In this document: in pieces, positions 61,016 through 64,000 of the stretch
How positions within the stretch are numbered: position 1 is the stretch's first letter
Layout of the letters: each line of letters opens with the position of its first letter
Assembly (NCBI RefSeq): GCF_001613405.1
Contig: NZ_BDCH01000020.1
Coordinates: 310,001-374,000 of the forward strand
DNA: 64,000 nucleotides
Reading direction: 5' to 3'
DNA from: Nocardia crassostreae
GTDB taxonomy: Bacteria; Actinomycetota; Actinomycetes; Mycobacteriales; Mycobacteriaceae
Translations under genes and position numbers: made by a program
Notes under the pieces: generated by a model
Databases searched by the model: none
The model's input: only the letters and a program-made list of their open reading frames with translations
Told to the model about the DNA's origin: nothing

Positions 61016-61261
61016 CGGAGAGCGAGGGCGGCGTGCGCGACGCCGCTCCGGTAACGATGTGCACAAACCGTCGGGTTGGACGACAATGACGGCGCGCCAC
61101 ATGATTCGCTTCGGCGCGGCTCGGCGTGTCGAGCAGGCGATCTGCCCGGAACTGGCCCCGGACGTGATCGTCGTCATAAAGTGTTGCGCGTTGGAAAGTT
61201 CCGTTGCGAAGGGCAGCGGACAAGGGTGGTCTACGAACGTCGGAAAGCAGGTCTCGTCTAT

Positions 61262-61594
61262 ATGCGAATTGCTCGCAAACTGGCAGCGGGTGCGCTCCTC
61301 GCCGCTGCTGCTTCCGTTTCGGTTGTGCTGGGCGCCGGATCCGCTTCGGCGGCCACGGTGACCCCGCTGCCGGGTGGGTGGCAGGTTGATCTCAGCCCGG
61401 CGGATACGCAGTGGGTGGCGAACAACCACATCGGCATGGCCATCGCGGGCCTGCCGCATCCCTCAGCCGCATCGTTCGGCGCTTCGCTGGATTCGGCGGC
61501 GGTATTGTCGTCTCAGTATCCGGCCGGCCGGGTGGTGTTCACCGTGTACGGTCCGTTCGATCAGCTGAACGGGACCATGCTGGCCCTGCAGTAA
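61262..61594 (+). CDS. Small secreted protein, 110 aa
   Basis: Exported protein with signal peptide ARKLAAGALLAAAASVSVVLG and likely cleavage after SASA. The mature part is about 80 residues with WQVDLSPADTQWVANN, then glycine/alanine-rich segments and a C-terminal GPFDQLNGTMLAL. No cysteines, so no disulfides. I recognise no family. Similar tiny secreted proteins are common and mostly unstudied in nocardiae. Start ATG 61262 gives the signal peptide; earlier in-frame starts would add a long non-signal segment. Confidence 0.7.
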   Translation: MRIARKLAAGALLAAAASVSVVLGAGSASAATVTPLPGGWQVDLSPADTQWVANNHIGMAIAGLPHPSAASFGASLDSAAVLSSQYPAGRVVFTVYGPFDQLNGTMLALQ

Positions 61595-61609
61595 GGGACA
61601 GCGCACGCA

Positions 61610-63051
61610 GTGGAACTGCATCAGAGGATCGTGTCGGCGCCGGTTGACTTCGGCGCCGTCCGAACCGAATTCGGATTGGCCTCGGACTATCCGTCCGAGG
61701 CCGTCTCGGAGGCCCGCGACGCGGTCGACGCGTTCGCGGGGTCTCGAGCGGACCGCCGTGACATTCCGCTGGTCACCATCGACCCGCCCGGCGCCATGGA
61801 TCTGGATCAGGCGCTGTATCTCGAGCGCACCGCCACCGGGTTTCTCCTGCACTACGCCATCGCCGATGTCGCCGCGTTCGTATCGCCCGACGGGCCGCTC
61901 GCCCGGGAATCCCTCGCCCGCGGCCAGACCTTCTACTTCCCCGACGGCACCGTGCCGCTGCACCCCCGGGTCCTGTCCGAGGGGCGCGCGAGCCTGCTGC
62001 CCGATGTCGATCGCGCGGCCGCCCTGTGGACCATCGAACTCGACGAAAACGCCGAGCCGCGGCGGTATTCGGTCGAGCGCGCCCTGGTGCGCTCCCGGGC
62101 CCGCCTCGACTACACCGCGGTGCAGGCCGACGCCGACGCCGGTCGCCTGCATCCGTCCATTACCGCGCTGCCGGAGTTCGGCAGGCTACGCATCGAGGCG
62201 GGTCTGCGACGCGGCGCCATCAGTCTGCGACTGCCCGCCCAGAGCGTGATCCGCCACGACGAGGACGGTAAGGACAACCACTGGCAGCTGGTCATCGAAC
62301 CCCGCACCGCCGCCGACGACTGGAACGAACAGGTCTCCCTGCTCACCGGCATGTGCGCCGCCCGAATCATGCTCGACGGCAATGGCTCCGACCACATCGG
62401 CCTGCTGCGCACCATGCCGCCGCCCGCCGCCGCCACCATCGAATCCATGCGCCGCACCGCCGCCGCCGTGGGCGTGGACTGGCCCGCCGAGGTCCCCGTC
62501 GGCCGCATGCTCGCGGGCCTGGACGCCAACACCCCACCGGCCCTGGTGCTCATGTCCGAAGCCACCGGCCTGCTGCGCGGCGCCTCCTATACCCTGCTCA
62601 ACGGCCAGGAGCCGGACACCGTGCAGCACAGCGGAATCGGCGCACCCTACGCCCACGTCACCGCCCCCCCCTGCGCCGCCTCTCCGACCGCTGGTCCACC
62701 GAGACCTGCCTCGCCCACTGCGCCGATACCCCCGTCCCCCAGTGGGTCCGCGACAGTCTGGCCGAGGCCGCCGACGCCATGCTCCGCAGCGACGCCACCG
62801 CGGGCAAGGTCGAACGCGCCTGCCTCGACCTCACCGAATCCACCGTCCTGGCCCAGCGCCTCGGCACGGACTTCGACGCCGTCGTCCTCCGCGAAGCCAA
62901 CGGCACCCGCCCCGCCGAAATCTTCGTCGCCGACCCACCCGTCCTCGCCAAATGCACCGGCGCCCCACCGGAAGGCAAACAGGTCCGAGTCCGCCTCACC
63001 ACCTCCGACCCGACCACCCGCACCGTCACCTTCACCTTCCCCGCCGAATAA
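61610..63051 (+). pseudogene. RNB-domain (RNase II/R-like) exoribonuclease, one frameshift
   Basis: 3'-5' exoribonuclease of the RNB family. The catalytic motif is DPPGAMDLDQALYL (residues near 60), with the last Asp of the usual DIDDA replaced by Gln. HYAIADVAAFV and GQTFYFPDGTVPLHP follow, as in RNase II/R. From GTG 61610 the frame runs to HVTAP near 62665, where a run of eight C (62664-62671) throws it off. With two C removed, LRRLSDRW continues to a TAA at 63051. The broken run sits just before the RNB signature that follows the catalytic domain. Length about 480 residues, as in actinobacterial RNB proteins without S1 domain. Confidence 0.8.
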
Positions 63052-63088
63052 GGCCGAGTCGGCGCACGCCGAGGGTCTCGCCGTCCGC

Positions 63089-63982
63089 CTACAGCGCGTG
63101 ATGCCGGAGGAACTCGATGGCGGCCGGGTATTGCTCGAGGGCCTTGGCGGCGGCGGCTTCCTCGGCGTCGCAGAGGCGTTGGTAGCCGGATTCTCCGGCA
63201 TCGGCGGCGTGGGCGCGGAGGGTCTCGAGGGCTTCGACGGCGTCGCGGTGGTCGCCGAGGACGGTCTGGAGGCGTTTGGCGTTCTTCGACAGGGCGGCGG
63301 CGGGCTCGCCGAGGATCTTGGTGGCGGCGTCGGCGGAGTAGCGCAATCGCTTGGCGGCCTTGCGGATATCGTGCAGGTGCTCGACGCGCTCCGCTTCGGA
63401 CAGGGCCGGTTCGGCGCGCACCAGGCGGCGCAGGTCGCGGAAGTCGTGTTTGAGGACGGCGGTGAAGACGTCCGCCGCGGGCTTGTTCGCGTGGGCGGGG
63501 CGCAGCGGGGGATCGGTGATCATGCCGTGCAGGCGGCCGGTCAGCGCGCGGTAGCGGCGGCCGTCGAGCGCGTCGACGGCGGCACGGTGGCCCTCGACAT
63601 AGCGGGCGCGTTCCTCGGCGATCAGGCGGGCGCCGAAATCCGGCTTCGGCGCCGCCTTCTCACCGAGCGGCACGGTATCGGCATCGAAGGGCGCCCCGTT
63701 CTGGCCGAGCAGGGCCGCGAACCGTTCGGCCCGCACCTCGGCATCCCGGGGCACCCCGAGCAGCCCTGCCAGCCAGCGCAATTCGTTGCGGACCTCGGTG
63801 ACCTGCTTACGGGGCAGCAACTGCCGGTAGGAGCGCAGCACGCTGCAGAGCCGCCGGGTCGCCACCCGCATCTGGTGCACCGAATCCGGAAGGTTTTGGC
63901 GGACATCAGGTTCGGCTTCGCACAGCCGGTCCACATCGACGTTCAAGGCGGCGATCAATGCGGGACCGGCTGTGGTGCTCAT
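63089..63982 (-). CDS. CHAD-domain protein
   Basis: Conserved histidine alpha-helical domain protein, 297 residues. The CHAD hallmarks are SVHQMRVATRRLCSVLRSYR at about residues 33-52 and EHLHDIRKAAKRLRYSADA at about 205-223, with many Lys/Arg and His residues on helices that bind polyphosphate. Start ATG 63982 follows directly after an in-frame TAA of an upstream gene that continues outside the window; CHAD genes often sit beside ppk or CYTH genes. Soluble. Polyphosphate granule association is likely but not shown here. Confidence 0.9.
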   Translation of the reverse strand: MSTTAGPALIAALNVDVDRLCEAEPDVRQNLPDSVHQMRVATRRLCSVLRSYRQLLPRKQVTEVRNELRWLAGLLGVPRDAEVRAERFAALLGQNGAPFDADTVPLGEKAAPKPDFGARLIAEERARYVEGHRAAVDALDGRRYRALTGRLHGMITDPPLRPAHANKPAADVFTAVLKHDFRDLRRLVRAEPALSEAERVEHLHDIRKAAKRLRYSADAATKILGEPAAALSKNAKRLQTVLGDHRDAVEALETLRAHAADAGESGYQRLCDAEEAAAAKALEQYPAAIEFLRHHAL

Positions 63983-64000
63983 TTACGTCCTGTACTTGTC

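Overview
The window is high-GC, densely coded DNA from a mycolic-acid actinomycete, most likely Nocardia or a close relative. This rests on the GC content, a cutinase-like hydrolase, SigF-type and ECF41-type sigma factors, a KstR-like operator, and a block (50.6-58.4 kb) that keeps the gene order of M. tuberculosis Rv2236c-Rv2228c (cobD, SURF1, ptpA-like, cobC, Nif3-like, zinc-ribbon protein, RNase H/phosphatase fusion). No IS element, prophage or CRISPR array was seen.

Layout. 0-6.4 kb: 5'-truncated P450, two unknown proteins, a degenerate EF-G-like G domain, and a DUF35-thiolase pair behind a KstR-like site. 6.4-13 kb: two membrane proteins, a BASS-type transporter, an unusual long GAPDH, a secreted S1 protease and a CoA-disulfide-reductase-like flavoprotein. 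13-20.2 kb: an IclR-controlled catabolic operon (class V aminotransferase, ACS-family MFS transporter, fused FAD/Fe-S 2-hydroxyacid dehydrogenase, FAH-family hydrolase). 20.2-23 kb: a small membrane protein, a YncE-like lipoprotein and a secreted serine beta-lactamase-like enzyme. 23-27.8 kb: an asparagine/aspartate unit (permease, asparaginase, aspartase) with a divergent FadR-type GntR regulator. 27.8-33 kb: membrane proteins, a DoxX/MarR divergent pair and an S15-like hydrolase.

33.0-34.2 kb holds the most unusual feature: two tandem minus-strand RNAs in which tRNA T-arm, acceptor, and D-arm occur in circularly permuted order, the acceptor stem capped by a short loop and the outer ends paired. 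This is the architecture of bacterial YrlA Y RNAs. They follow a conserved-looking protein gene interrupted by an in-frame TAG. A second in-frame TAG removes the catalytic His end of an alpha/beta-hydrolase at 37.4 kb.

34.4-50.6 kb: cutinase-like protein, msrB-msrA, a DoxX-like protein with nine 11-residue repeats, a SigF-type sigma factor, MFS transporter, GntR regulator, sterol-desaturase-like oxidase, DedA, SanA-like, TetR, gamma carbonic anhydrase, GlxA-type AraC regulator, MBL hydrolase, alanine dehydrogenase and ECF41. 58.4-64 kb: hydrolase, RNase P RNA (rnpB), stomatin-like protein, a 36-aa microprotein, a secreted small protein, an RNB-domain nuclease and a CHAD protein.

Sequence-quality caution: six single- or double-base frame breaks, several of them in G/C runs, interrupt otherwise intact genes (14.7, 38.4, 41.85, 42.09, 58.6, 62.67 kb). 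They may be assembly errors, and this weakens, without removing, the case for the in-frame TAG codons being biological.
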